DNA from: Okeania sp. SIO1I7 | GTDB taxonomy: Bacteria; Cyanobacteriota; Cyanobacteriia; Cyanobacteriales; Microcoleaceae | Direction of reading: 5' to 3' | Length of the DNA stretch: 64,000 bases | Assembly (NCBI GenBank): GCA_010672585.1 | Contig: JAAHGF010000003.1 | Span: 124,001 to 188,000 of the forward strand | Shown: in pieces, positions 44,707 to 54,372 of the stretch | Layout of the letters: each line of letters starts with the position of its first letter | Numbering within the stretch: position 1 is the first letter of the stretch | The notes under the pieces: generated by a model | Told to the model about the DNA's origin: nothing | Databases searched by the model: none | The model's input: only the letters and a program-made list of their open reading frames with translations | Position numbers and translations under genes: made by a program

Positions 44707-45479
44707 TTTGATTATTCTTATTGAAGAAGGCAGAAGGCAGAAGGCAGAAGGCAGAAGGAAAAATTGCTTATGGATAGTCAACGACCGGACACTTCGTGTC
44801 TTAGTAACCCCAAGCAATTTTCACCACTCTCATTTACCGAAAAATTGTGGTTGAAACCCTCCTCTTTTAAGGGGATAAAAAGAGAAATTTTCCTTTGAGT
44901 CAATCCTCTTCTTTTAAAGGAAGGATAATTGTTAATAATTAATAATTAATTATTAATTATTGAAGGTGGGGTATTAAACCCGCAAAAGAAAAGATTAATC
45001 CAGTAATAGTTAGATAATTTATGAGAATTGATTTGAGGATAATTTAAGCAAAAGGGAAGAAAAAAAATTGTCAACTATAACTTTTAGTAGAGCAAAAACT
45101 AGGTCGAAGAATTAAACCAAATCTATACATGATAGTGAGGCTTTATTCTCCATAATTATTACCGAAAAATTAAGGTATAAAGCCTCTCCATTCATGGATA
45201 AAAAGCGGTCGAGGGATGGCGAGGTCTCCTCGCCATATCCAATCGACCAAGAGAAGAAACAAATTCCTTTTAACCCAACCCTCTCCTTGAAAAGAAGAGG
45301 TAATTCTAAATTCTAAATTCTAAATTCTAAATTCTTGAACACCAATTTATAGTTATTTTATAGTGCAAATTATTTAGGAAATTAGTAAATTTATATTTCT
45401 ATTTTGCTGCAACATACTCTTTTTTTCTCCCTTTTTTAGTTTCTACAAGAAGTCTAATTAATTATCAACAATCCTGAAA
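44707..45479. repeat. long repeat-rich spacer
   Basis: AAGGCAG heptamer array (44723-44759); the counterpart of the 1821-1933 repeat (44850-44960); a GGCGAGGTCTCCTCGCC palindrome (45218-45235); an AATTCTA array (45302-45336) matching that at 2680-2714. No coding sequence supported. Confidence 0.65.
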
Positions 45480-46205
45480 TTATTGATAGTTAATCAGACG
45501 AGAAAAACTATCTGGCATTAAACTTGCTCCCCCAACTAAAGCACCATCAATTTCTGGTTGAGCCATAATTTCATCAACATTATTAGGTTTAACAGACCCA
45601 CCATATTGAATAGTGACATTAGAATTAGTTAACTTACTACGAATTAAACCAATAACACGGTTAGCTTCTGTAGCTTCACAAGTATCGCCAGTACCAATTG
45701 CCCAAATAGGTTCATAGGCAATTACTAGATTTTCCTGATCCACATCAATTAAATCTGTGGCCAACTGAGAAAAGATATGTGATTCTGTTTCACCAGCCGC
45801 TCTTTGCTCCTTAGATTCTCCCACACAGAGAATAGGGGTTAAACCATTCCTCTGAGCAGCTTGTAAGCGCAAATTAACTGTTTCATCAGTTTCACCAAAA
45901 TGTTGACGACGCTCACTGTGGCCAACAATTACATAACTAACTCCAATTTCCTTCAGCATTGGGCCAGAAATTTCTCCTGTATATGCTCCCTCCTCTTCCC
46001 AATGCACATTTTGGGCACCCAACTTTATACGACTCCCATGCAAATTTTTTGTCATAAAATCTAGTGCAGTAAAGGGAGTGCAAAGAACTACTTCACGTTT
46101 TTCAGGGGTTTCTATGAGTTGAGACATTAAACCCTGGAGAAACTCTTTAGCTTCTGCCTGGGTTTTGTACATTTTCCAGTTCCCAGCAATTATAATTTTT
46201 CTCAC
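45480..46205 (-). CDS. tpiA: triosephosphate isomerase
   Basis: 241 aa from the GTG at 46205 ([12 protein letters not shown]), matching the usual family start; a TTG at 46226 would add seven residues. Interconverts dihydroxyacetone phosphate and glyceraldehyde 3-phosphate in glycolysis and the Calvin cycle. Lys in NWKMYK, catalytic His in [10 protein letters not shown], Glu in [11 protein letters not shown] and the phosphate loop GGSVKPNN and GALVGGASL are all present. Confidence 0.94.
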   Translation of the reverse strand: MRKIIIAGNWKMYKTQAEAKEFLQGLMSQLIETPEKREVVLCTPFTALDFMTKNLHGSRIKLGAQNVHWEEEGAYTGEISGPMLKEIGVSYVIVGHSERRQHFGETDETVNLRLQAAQRNGLTPILCVGESKEQRAAGETESHIFSQLATDLIDVDQENLVIAYEPIWAIGTGDTCEATEANRVIGLIRSKLTNSNVTIQYGGSVKPNNVDEIMAQPEIDGALVGGASLMPDSFSRLINYQ

Positions 46206-46333
46206 TGTTGATTTTGTAGACCTCAAACTTGACTATCTGCAACACTCCAGTCTAAGGCTTTATGAGTCCTTTTTCTAGACTTCAAAGAATAATTGTTTTC
46301 CTCATCACAATTGTGTTGATGGGGATAGTGTTA
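46206..46333. other. short spacer upstream of tpiA
   Basis: AT-rich, no repeat or gene recognised. Probably carries the tpiA promoter. Confidence 0.3.
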
Positions 46334-46453
46334 TCAAACAGGATTGGGTCGCGCCACCCCGCCGGGAAATGGCACAAAATAGGGAATGTTTTTTAGTTTA
46401 ATCTGAGCTTCTGGCGTCCATTGTAATTCGTGATTAAAATTAGAATCATTCAT
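46334..46453 (-). pseudogene. truncated copy of the PCP_red-like small gene
   Basis: ATG at 46453 gives [18 protein letters not shown] and KLKNIPYFV, the same first 27 residues (two differences) as the gene at 46512-46697, then switches to PFPGGVARPNPV and stops. The upstream bases (AAATCTTGCAACAAAGG) also match, so leader and 5' end were copied together. The copy lacks the second half of the domain. Confidence 0.8.
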
Positions 46454-46511
46454 TTTAAATCTTGCAACAAAGGAATTATTAATTATTCATTATTAATTAT
46501 TCATTGTTATT

Positions 46512-46697
46512 CTACTGGCCAAATTCTAACCGAGCTTGCTCAACTATTTCTGCTGTGACGACTTCTTGCTCTGCTTCTCTGGCCAAATCTTCAATTCGCT
46601 TTCTGGCCTGAGTTCGCACAAAATAGGGAATATTTTTTAATTTAATTTGAGCTTCTGGTGTCCATTGTAATTCGTGATTAAAATTAGAATCAGTCAT
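46512..46697 (-). CDS. small protein resembling the protochlorophyllide reductase C-terminal domain (PCP_red)
   Basis: 61 aa. The pattern W(T/S)PEA...L..IP.FVR...R..IE..ARE....VT.E.V..AR is that of the PCP_red domain, otherwise found at the C-terminus of ChlB/BchB and as small stand-alone proteins in cyanobacteria. Here [27 protein letters not shown] and [14 protein letters not shown] are seen. Role unknown; the domain helps dimer or substrate contacts in ChlB. A truncated duplicate lies 58 bases downstream on the same strand. Confidence 0.75.
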   Translation of the reverse strand: MTDSNFNHELQWTPEAQIKLKNIPYFVRTQARKRIEDLAREAEQEVVTAEIVEQARLEFGQ

Positions 46698-46894
46698 ATT
46701 AAATCTTGCAGCATAGGTTTATCTGCTAGGGATTAAAATCTCTAGCTAATTAAGGAAAGTCCTCTTAATTAGGACTAATATAGCAATTCCCAAGAAGTGT
46801 GAAGTACAAAATTCGTTTGTTGGGCGGAAGTAGGGGCTTGTAACCGTTGGCTAAAATCTGGTATTATCTATAAAAATCTGGGATTATCTGTTTT
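46698..46894. other. left flank of the second intact TnpB element
   Basis: AT-rich; the two tandem motifs CTGGTATTATCTATAAAAA and CTGGGATTATCTGTT (46858-46892) lie just before the tnpB start and may be part of the element's left end. No gene. Confidence 0.35.
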
Positions 46895-48097
46895 ATGTTA
46901 CTAGGATTCCAAACTGAACTGCACCCAAATAAACAGCAAAAAACATTACTGGCTAAACACGCAGGTGTAGCCCGTCACGCTTGGAATTGGGGATTATGGT
47001 TAACCAGAAATATATTGAATCATAACCACCATAATCCAGACAGCAAACTTAAGTTTCCTACTGCCATTGACTTACATAAGCTTTTGGTATCAATGGTTAA
47101 ACCAAAAAACTATTGGTATTATGAAGTGTCTAAGTGCGCTCCTCAATATGCTTTGAGATATTTATCTCTAGCTTGGAAACGTTGCTTTAACAAAGTGTCT
47201 GGCCAACCTAAATTTAAGAAAAAAGCCAGGGATAATAGTTTTACTCTAGACGGTTCAATCACAGTAGGTTTTAATCGTATCAAACTACCTCGAATTGGAT
47301 GGATTAAAACCTATGAAATACTGCCAGGCAATGTTACTCTGTCGTCTGTAACTATTAGCAAAACAGCAGATAAATGGTTTGTTAGTTTCAAGATAGAAGC
47401 AGAGCCTCAAATTACTGAAAAATCTGTAGATGTAGTTGGTGTAGATTTAGGAGTAAAAACTTTAGCAACATTATCCACTGGTGAAGTTTTTGTTGGTGCT
47501 AAGTCTTTAAGAAAGTTACAAGCTAAACTCTCTCGGTTGCAATATTTAAACCGACATAAAATTAAGTTCTCTAGCAATTGGAAGAAGGCTCAACTCAAGA
47601 TAGCTCAACTGCATAGCAAAATAGCTAATATCAGAAAAGATACATTGCATAAACTGACTACTTACTTGGCTAAAAACCACAGCCAAATAGTCATAGAAGA
47701 CTTAAATGTATCAGGAATGATGGCAAATCACAAGCTAGCTAAGGCCGTTGGTTCTATGGGTTTTTATGAATTTAGAAGACAGTTAGAGTACAAGTGTGAG
47801 TTATACGGTTCTAAGTTAATCATTGTTGATAGATGGTTTCCTAGTTCTAAAACTTGCAGTAGGTGTGGAACTGTTAAAGAGTCTCTATTGTTATCAGAGC
47901 GCGTTTTTAATTGCGAACACTGCAATTTCAGTTGTGATCGAGATTTGAATGCAGCATTAAATTTAGCTATGGCGGGCAGTTTGCTCCGCAACGCTAGCGC
48001 GAACGTCCGTGTCAGCTTGTGGACTGGACAACGCCGACGTTGCCAGATAGAAGCAAGAATAGAACAGATAATCATAGATTTATATAGATTATCGTAG
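46895..48097 (+). CDS. tnpB: TnpB-type RNA-guided nuclease (IS200/IS605, IS1341-like)
   Basis: 400 aa, complete. RuvC-like residues D184 (GVDLG), E268 (VIEDLNVSG) and D350 (CDRDLNAA) and zinc-ribbon cysteines C321, C324, C340, C343 are intact. N-terminal HTH-like PNKQQKTLLAKHAGVARHAWNWG. The C-terminal tail (ANVRVSLWTGQRR ... LYRLS) is longer than in the 15500 copy. The start ATG has no strong ribosome site. TnpB proteins cut DNA guided by a right-end RNA; none of the host genes around is interrupted. Confidence 0.9.
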   Translation: MLLGFQTELHPNKQQKTLLAKHAGVARHAWNWGLWLTRNILNHNHHNPDSKLKFPTAIDLHKLLVSMVKPKNYWYYEVSKCAPQYALRYLSLAWKRCFNKVSGQPKFKKKARDNSFTLDGSITVGFNRIKLPRIGWIKTYEILPGNVTLSSVTISKTADKWFVSFKIEAEPQITEKSVDVVGVDLGVKTLATLSTGEVFVGAKSLRKLQAKLSRLQYLNRHKIKFSSNWKKAQLKIAQLHSKIANIRKDTLHKLTTYLAKNHSQIVIEDLNVSGMMANHKLAKAVGSMGFYEFRRQLEYKCELYGSKLIIVDRWFPSSKTCSRCGTVKESLLLSERVFNCEHCNFSCDRDLNAALNLAMAGSLLRNASANVRVSLWTGQRRRCQIEARIEQIIIDLYRLS

Positions 48098-48836
48098 GTT
48101 TCTAAGAACGGCGGCCGTTAGCTTCGCATAACTATTGTTAACGCTCGTACAGGAAGTTGCATGCAACCTTCCTACAGAGCAGTAATTCGGGAAACAGGGA
48201 ATAGCGGTGCGACCCCGCGTCGGTGACAGACGCACCTGGTAGTGCACTCCTGTGAGAAAATAAGAAAAATAACTGTACTTCGGTAAGTTGAGAAATGCTA
48301 TATTACTTTATTAGTTTTATTAGTGATGTTGGTGATTTGAGGTATGATGTCTTGTCCGGATAAGAGCGCAAACAAAAAACTTTCTCCCTCTACTACTCTT
48401 TCTTCTTCTTTCTTCCCCTCCTGGGAGGGGCTAGGGGTGGGTTGACTCCTGAGGACTGAGGACTTACTCCTAAATAATTAAGATTAATATCATACCCTAA
48501 TTTACCAACGCCTTATGAGTCCATTTTAAATTAACTTTGTATTATCATAAATTCTACACTCACTATCAGGAAAATTTTCCCGAAAATTTTCGGGAACAGG
48601 AAATATAAAATTTACAGCACTTTTTAAGATAGTGAGGTACAGCGCTACGCGCAATTCAAAACTCAAAATTCAAAATTAATCCCTGAGCGAGTTTGAGCAT
48701 TTATATCAGACTTGATCTAGAGAAATTGCGATCTAAGTACAGAATAATTTGAGCATGAGAATGCGATCGCACACCATAGGTTAATTGATTTTCCATGTTA
48801 CTATAGTGATACAAAACTTAAAAATAATGTATAAAT
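48098..48836. repeat. spacer with TnpB right end and a ~150-bp dispersed repeat
   Basis: 48098-48260 probably holds the right end and RNA of the TnpB element (GTAACGCTCGTACAGGAAG region, GCGACCCCGCGTCGG hairpin). 48361-48513 is a dispersed repeat, GAGCGCAAACAAAAAACTTTC to AAGATTAATATCATACCC, that recurs at 51654-51811. 48580-48600 is a TTTTCCCGAAAATTTTCGGGAA inverted repeat. Upstream of the next ATG: no Shine-Dalgarno. Confidence 0.6.
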
Positions 48837-50414
48837 ATGATGACAAAACTACATATTTATGAAGCAAAACAAGCCTCAAGATTTCGAGAACTACAAAATT
48901 CTTTACGCGATCGCTGGGAAAGTATAGATTTATCTGACCATGGTGACTCCGATATTTTGATTATTCCTTCTGTCACACTCGACCAACGGGAGTTGCAAAA
49001 GATAGAGGGCAATCACAATTATGAAGAACGATATCTATTTTCTTTGATTCGTCTGCGTAACCCCAGAACTAGACTAATTTACATTACTTCCGAACCTCTG
49101 CATCCGAGCATCATTGACTATTACTTACAATTGTTACCAGGAATCCCATTTTCTCACGCTCGCGAGCGACTACTCCTATTTGCCACCTATGATACTTCTG
49201 CAAGACCTCTAACAGAAAAAATTTTAGAACGTCCCCGTCTCATTGAGCGTATTCGTCTAGCATTGCGCCGGGATAAGTCCTACATGGTTTGTTATAACTC
49301 CACTTCACTTGAGCGAGAGCTATCCCTGCAGTTAGGTATTCCTCTGTTAGCATCAGACCCAGATTTGAATTGTTGGGGGACTAAAAGTGGCAGCAGGCAG
49401 ATATTTACTGAATGTAATATACCTCATCCTGATGGGAGTGAGTTAGTTTGGAATGTTGATGATTTGGCATTAGTAACAGCGCAGTTGTGGGAGCGTCAAC
49501 CTCACCTACAACGAATTGTGATTAAGTTGAATGAGGGATTTTCAGGCGAAGGTAATGCGTTGTTAGACTTACAACCATTGCACACAGAAGTGAACAGTGA
49601 CAGGGTGACAGCAATACGCGATAGTTTTAGCACACTGCGCTTTCAGTCTGATAATGAAACTTGGGAAAATTTTAGTCAGCGTATTTTTGAGTTAGGAGCG
49701 ATCGCAGAAGCTTTTATAGAAGGAGATGTGAAGCGATCGCCAAGCGTACAAGGTCTGATTAATCCCAAGGGAAAAGTTGAAATTATTTCTACCCATGACC
49801 AAATTTTAGGCGGACCTGATGGACAAATTTTTCTTGGTTGTCGTTTTCCTGCTGATGAAGCTTACCGATTACAGTTACAAGAGTTAGGTATGAAAGTGGG
49901 AAAAAATTTAGCTGAAAAAGGTGCTTTAGATAGATTTGGTGTGGATTTTATTGCTGTATATCAAGGTGAAAATGCTACCCCAAAATGGGATTTATCTGCA
50001 ATTGAAATTAACTTGCGTCGTGGTGGTACAACTCATCCATTTATGACATTAAAATTATTAACAAATGGATGTTACGATCCTACTACTGCTTTATTTTATA
50101 GTCAGCAGGGACGGGCAAAATTTTACAAAGCTACTGATAATTTACAAAAAAGTTCTTATCGGGGTTTATTACCTAATGATTTGATGGATATTATTGCCTT
50201 TAATCAATTACATTTTGATAGTTGTACTGAGACAGGAACTGTATTTCACATGATGGGTTGTTTATCACAATTTGGCAAATTAGGTTTAACAAGTATTGGT
50301 AATTCTCCTGAACAAGCGGAAGAAATTTATCAAAAAGTTGTTAATAACCTAGATATTTCTTGTCAAACTTCCAGTAAGTTTGGTGTTCAGCATTTCGGTT
50401 TTAGTTCTTTCTAG
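48837..50414 (+). CDS. PGM1-related ATP-grasp peptide ligase-like protein
   Basis: 525 aa. Looks like the cyanobacterial relatives of the pheganomycin ligase PGM1 (ATP-grasp fold): a mixed N-terminal half (HGDSDILIIPSVTLDQ, LLPGIPFSHARERLLLFATYDTSARPLTEKIL), then IVIKLNEGFSGEGNALLDL as ATP-binding strand and loop, GAIAEAFIEGDVKRSPSVQ and a metal-binding AIEINLRRGGTTHP. PGM1 joins a carboxylate to an amine with ATP. No peptide precursor gene is nearby, so the substrate is unknown. Two ATGs in tandem at the start. Confidence 0.8.
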   Translation: MMTKLHIYEAKQASRFRELQNSLRDRWESIDLSDHGDSDILIIPSVTLDQRELQKIEGNHNYEERYLFSLIRLRNPRTRLIYITSEPLHPSIIDYYLQLLPGIPFSHARERLLLFATYDTSARPLTEKILERPRLIERIRLALRRDKSYMVCYNSTSLERELSLQLGIPLLASDPDLNCWGTKSGSRQIFTECNIPHPDGSELVWNVDDLALVTAQLWERQPHLQRIVIKLNEGFSGEGNALLDLQPLHTEVNSDRVTAIRDSFSTLRFQSDNETWENFSQRIFELGAIAEAFIEGDVKRSPSVQGLINPKGKVEIISTHDQILGGPDGQIFLGCRFPADEAYRLQLQELGMKVGKNLAEKGALDRFGVDFIAVYQGENATPKWDLSAIEINLRRGGTTHPFMTLKLLTNGCYDPTTALFYSQQGRAKFYKATDNLQKSSYRGLLPNDLMDIIAFNQLHFDSCTETGTVFHMMGCLSQFGKLGLTSIGNSPEQAEEIYQKVVNNLDISCQTSSKFGVQHFGFSSF

Positions 50415-50787
50415 AGAAAAATTATTGAAGAAGGAGTCAGGAGTCAGAACTCAGGAGTCAGGAGGGAAAATTGCATGGGGATTCTAACCCCAAACAATGA
50501 GGTAATAATTAATTGGCTTGTGCTCAAAAGTCTTTTAGTAGGGGTAGGAGACAGGAGTCATAACTCAGGTGGAACGGGGAATTATAGAGGAGGTAGGAAG
50601 AAAAGTTATCCCAAGATTGTTCTGCCATAATCGTCCCAAAATACTAGCATGCATGAGCTTTTTACACCAAAAAGCTTGCACTTTTTTCTACCAAAAAAGG
50701 CCAATACCAATATCAATCAATGGTTTGAAATTTAATCAGCAAGCCCTAATTATTAATTATTAATTATTAATTATTAATTAATGAATA
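50415..50787. other. spacer
   Basis: GAGTCAG-type repeats (50430-50465), a GGGGATTCTAACCCC inverted repeat (50476-50492) and a TAATTAT array (50751-50781) ending where the next gene stops. The frame 50569-50763 looks non-coding. No gene. Confidence 0.5.
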
Positions 50788-51366
50788 CTACTTTCCCATA
50801 TCCCGCTTCATTTTTTCTAATTCTTCATCTGTTTCCAAACTTTTAAACTGTGCTTCTAAAGGGTCTAATGAATTAGCAAAATTATAGGAATTGGTTTGAT
50901 TCCAGCCATCGGTTTCCCAGCGTTTTTCATTCTTAGCAGTATAACGGTTAGCTTCAGCTTGAACAGCTTTTGCTCGTACTTCCTCCCGACGTTGTTTAAT
51001 TTGACGATAGAGTTCTTTCGCTGGTTGGATACGCTGTTTACACCCTTGCATCTGTCCCCACTGTTGATTACCTTGGCGTAAAAAAAATGCTTCTCTTTCT
51101 TGAGCCGCGTGAGCTAGATCAGGTCGATTAGCTGTTCGTGCTTTTTCTACTCGGTTATGCCAACGCTTCACTTCTTGCGCTGTTGAAAGAATATCTTGCT
51201 CTGATTTTTTTTCTTGGCGCTGGAGTTGCGCTATCAGACGCAAGGTGTCTTCTTCTTGTTTGCGTAGTTGCTCTTCGAGTGCTTGGAGCTCTAAATGAGG
51301 ATTATTCCGCAGAAACTCTTCAAGCCGATTTTCTAGAAATTCGCTGAAATCGTCAAATAAACCCAT
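50788..51366 (-). CDS. TIGR04376 family (hercynine-metabolism-associated) protein
   Basis: 192 aa, almost wholly helical and charged, coiled-coil like. MGLFDDFSEFLENRLEEFLRNNPHLEL opens in the way typical of the family (short pieces MGLFDDFSEFLENRLEEFL seen), and ANRPDLAHAAQEREAFF and YNFANSLDPLEAQFKSLE recur in it. The family is restricted to cyanobacteria; a link with hercynine has been proposed by annotation only. No membrane segments. Monocistronic. Confidence 0.75.
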   Translation of the reverse strand: MGLFDDFSEFLENRLEEFLRNNPHLELQALEEQLRKQEEDTLRLIAQLQRQEKKSEQDILSTAQEVKRWHNRVEKARTANRPDLAHAAQEREAFFLRQGNQQWGQMQGCKQRIQPAKELYRQIKQRREEVRAKAVQAEANRYTAKNEKRWETDGWNQTNSYNFANSLDPLEAQFKSLETDEELEKMKRDMGK

Positions 51367-51809
51367 AGTTATTTCAGTTATCAGTTATCAGTTAGCCTCC
51401 TATCGGAGGAACTTTCCTATCGGAATGCTGCGCAAACGTTAACAGTTATCAGTACCTCTCTCTGCCTGTTTGCGCAGTATGACCTAGGAAAGTCAGAGGC
51501 TTGAGACGAGATTTTTTGGTCAAGATTACATAAAATTAGCAGGATTAGGCAGTGGAAAATTTAACTTTATAGCGCTGTGCGCAGGCAACAGGCAACAGGC
51601 AACAGGCAACAGGCAACAGGCAACAGGGGGAATAAAAAACCGTTTGCGCAGCTCAGAGCGCGAACAAAAAAACTTTCTCTTCTACTGCTCTTTCTTCTTA
51701 TTTCTTCCCTCCTGACTCCTGACTCGGTCCTTCCCCTCCTGGGAGGGTTTAGGGGTGGGTTGACTCCTAAAGAATTAAGATTAATATCATACACTAATTT
51801 AGCAACGCC
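51367..51809. repeat. repeat-rich spacer
   Basis: CAGTTAT array (51374-51393), a block matching the reverse of 41015-41075 (51395-51437), a CAGGCAA heptamer array of about six copies (51581-51627) matching that at 41193-41215 in reverse, and the second copy of the ~150-bp repeat (51654-51811), which runs to the stop codon of the next gene. No gene. Confidence 0.75.
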
Positions 51810-53192
51810 CTAAAACTGTTGCCCTACAAAAACAGAACGAACTTCACCATTACGGCGAATCACAGCTTCTTGGTTTGCCACATTAACAAGAGTCCAACCA
51901 CTACCACCAATATTCTCGCCTACATATATCCGACGCGCTACACCCTCTACTTCAAATAAAGCCGCCGAACGTTCTCCTAACTCTAAAATACCGACCAAGG
52001 TATTAATAGGAATCTGAACTTGACTTTCTGTCACTGTGTTCGTTGCAGGTATTTCTGCTGGCGGTGGAGGTAATTGTACTGGTTGTGTTGGCGCTTGTGA
52101 CTCTTCTGATTTTGCTTCTGTTTCAGATTGAGTTTCTGCTTCTGGTTTAGTTTCAGTTTGGGACTGGGATGATGCTTCCGGTTGACTTGTTGCTTCCGGT
52201 TTTGTTGCTACTTCTTGCGTTGGTTTAGCTTTATCCTCTACTTTTGCCGTTTCTGATTTAGAAGTTTCTGCTTTTGCCGTTTCTGGTTTAGCTTTATCCT
52301 CTACTTTTGCCGTTTCTGGTTTAGCAGTTTTTGTTGCTTCCGACCTTTCTGTAACGTTTTCAGCAGCCTCTGCGGAGGTAGAAGCATTAGATGCAGATGC
52401 TGCTGATGGCTTTGGGGAAGATTCGGCAGATTTTGGTGCTGCTGCTACTGCTGAAGGTACAACAGTTGGCACTGGAGGAATTACCACCACTTTAGTTTCT
52501 GGAATAGTTATAGGTTCTTTTGCTACTTGTGCCTCCATGAGATCGACCAGTCGGTTAAGCGGTAACAGTAAGCTAGTGTTTGTAGGTTGGTTTGCAGGTA
52601 CTGGTACTGTTGGTAAGTTGTTGCTTGGTGGAGCGGGTGGTATACCAGGAATTTGTTGTTGTTGTTTGCGAGTTGCTTCTTGTTGTTCAATCATTTGGAG
52701 CGATCGCTCTATATATTCAGCAAATTCCTGATCTGCTACTGCTCTAGGACTTAATGTTTCTGATGATTCGTTTGGCTTTTCTACATAACCTAAATAACCC
52801 AAAATTTTATTGAGTCCACCCCTATTTACTAACCACAAAGAAAGGGTGACTAATATAGAGGCAAAAGCTGCTCCTAAAAGTAGTTTATCTAATGATTGGC
52901 TTTGTTTTTTTTCTGCTTCTGCTTTAGCTAATTTTGCCTTTTCTTCTTTGTCAATTTCTTGAGGTTGAGTATTCTTTTGAGGCAGAACAATTTCAGGAAC
53001 CTTAATCTGTGTTAAAGAGACAACTTCTGGTTTAGTTGCTTGAGTCGGCAAACGAGTACCACCATCTAATACTCGGTCAATATCGCGGAACATATCTTCC
53101 ATCAAATTTTCAGCAAGATTATCTACCGAAAGAGGCTCTTTAAATCTTGTTTTTTCTGAATTTTCTTCAGTTTTTTGGTAGTTCGTGGTCAT
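51810..53192 (-). CDS. single-span protein with low-complexity linker and PilP/GspC-like C-terminus
   Basis: 460 aa from the ATG at 53192; a TTG 27 bases upstream is the alternative. Residues 1-105 are cytoplasmic, about 106-128 form one membrane span (LLLGAAFASILVTLSLWLV), then a long Ala/Lys/Glu/Thr/Ser linker with imperfect repeats of KPETAK(A/V) and KAE(T)SKSE, and a C-terminal ~70-residue beta domain (RIYVGENIGGSGWTLVNV, IRRNGEVRSVFVGQ). The last domain recalls PilP/GspC homology-region proteins, which bind secretin or pilus partners. Function unproven; possible type IV pilus accessory. Confidence 0.6.
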   Translation of the reverse strand: MTTNYQKTEENSEKTRFKEPLSVDNLAENLMEDMFRDIDRVLDGGTRLPTQATKPEVVSLTQIKVPEIVLPQKNTQPQEIDKEEKAKLAKAEAEKKQSQSLDKLLLGAAFASILVTLSLWLVNRGGLNKILGYLGYVEKPNESSETLSPRAVADQEFAEYIERSLQMIEQQEATRKQQQQIPGIPPAPPSNNLPTVPVPANQPTNTSLLLPLNRLVDLMEAQVAKEPITIPETKVVVIPPVPTVVPSAVAAAPKSAESSPKPSAASASNASTSAEAAENVTERSEATKTAKPETAKVEDKAKPETAKAETSKSETAKVEDKAKPTQEVATKPEATSQPEASSQSQTETKPEAETQSETEAKSEESQAPTQPVQLPPPPAEIPATNTVTESQVQIPINTLVGILELGERSAALFEVEGVARRIYVGENIGGSGWTLVNVANQEAVIRRNGEVRSVFVGQQF

Positions 53193-53798
53193 ATTCTTTT
53201 TTTTACTCCCTATCCTCAATAATTTTTGATTTAAGAGTTTGTTTAATTTTGATTCAGATATTTTAGTTTACCAATATTATCTAGTAACTGTGTCTCATAA
53301 TGAGATTAATTATAGACATTTTAACTATAGTTTATAAGTTGTTCAGCATTTAAGCTATATATCCTAATATTTTGGGAAAGAGAACAGGGAATACTGGAGC
53401 TGGCAACAGGGAAGTTAACGAAGTCAGAAGTCAGAAGTCAACCCACCCCTAACCCCTCCCAGGAGGGGAAGTCAGAAGTTATTTTTGTAACGGGGATTTG
53501 AGCAAGGCTCCAAAAATATTGCGCCTTAAAAGGCGGGGTTTTAGACCCATATTATTTTGATAAAATATAAATGAGTTTTAGGTTACTACATAAATTCCAT
53601 ATCATTATTTTGAGTTTTTGTCAACCATTGTTTGATTTTTGGGCCAAATTTCAGGTTTGCTCGTAGCAGTCTGATAGTAACTGCCAGATAGAAAATATTA
53701 TCACTGGGTTACAAGCAACTTTAATAGTCCAGTAGGGTGTGTTAGCGTAGCGTAACGCACCGCATTTTCCATAACTTTTTCACAAATAGATATAAAAC
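53193..53798. repeat. spacer with compound repeat copy 2 and GTGCGTTACG repeat
   Basis: 53424-53563 repeats the order heptamer array, CCTCCCAGGAGGGG palindrome, AAGGCGGGGTTTTAGACCC hairpin seen at 34752-34906. 53730-53765 is a CAGTAGGGTGTGTTAGCGTAGCGTAACGCACC element of the 5885 family. 53220-53420 is AT-rich and holds nothing recognised. Confidence 0.75.
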
Positions 53799-54245
53799 AT
53801 GGTTAATAAAATTACCGATCTAAAATTACTGTATGAAGAAGATTATTTCCTGTGGTTAGAAGAAACAATCAAACTACTAAATAATCGTCAATTAGAAAAC
53901 CTAGATTATGAGAACTTAATTGAGGAGTTAGAAGCATTGGGTAGAAGTGAAAAAAGTGCTGCTCAAAGTTTCGTGATTTTAATTATTCAACATTTACTAT
54001 TTTATCAATATTGGGAGGAAGAAAGAGCTAATAACTCTAGGCATTGGCGTGGAGAAATTTTTGCTTTTCGGACTCAATTAGAATACAAACTCACAACAAA
54101 TTTACGAAATTATTTAGCTGAACGACTTGACTATCTTTATAGTAAAGCTAGAAAAAGCGCTCAAATTAAATCAGAACTTCAATTACCAGAAATTAACCCT
54201 TATTCTCTAGAACAGATATTGGATGAAGATTGGCTACCAGAATAG
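53799..54245 (+). CDS. DUF29 family protein, copy 1
   Basis: 148 aa, all-helical, DUF29 signature: LYEEDYFLWLEETIKLL, LDYENLIEELEALGRSEK, LIIQHLLFYQYW, and HWRGEIFAFRTQLEY. Widely multiplied in cyanobacteria, function unknown. About 94% identical by eye to the copy at 56942-57403; the two share the same 14-base leader sequence (ACTTTTTCACAAATAGA). A small fragment of the same gene (54243-54270, TTATTCAACATCTCTTCC) follows the stop. Confidence 0.88.
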   Translation: MVNKITDLKLLYEEDYFLWLEETIKLLNNRQLENLDYENLIEELEALGRSEKSAAQSFVILIIQHLLFYQYWEEERANNSRHWRGEIFAFRTQLEYKLTTNLRNYLAERLDYLYSKARKSAQIKSELQLPEINPYSLEQILDEDWLPE

Positions 54246-54372
54246 TTATTCAACATCTCTTCCTTTATCAACATGAGCATCAGTTACATACATAATTGTT
54301 TCACGGTTCATATAATCAACTAATCAACTAAAAGGTAAACCCACGCGGGCAAGATGCCCGCACTGGCAACAT

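Noticed and set aside
48200-48250. tRNA or small structured RNA in the GCGACCCCGCGTCGG stretch
   Set aside because: I could not fold a cloverleaf or find an acceptor end; it is more likely part of the TnpB element's right end.
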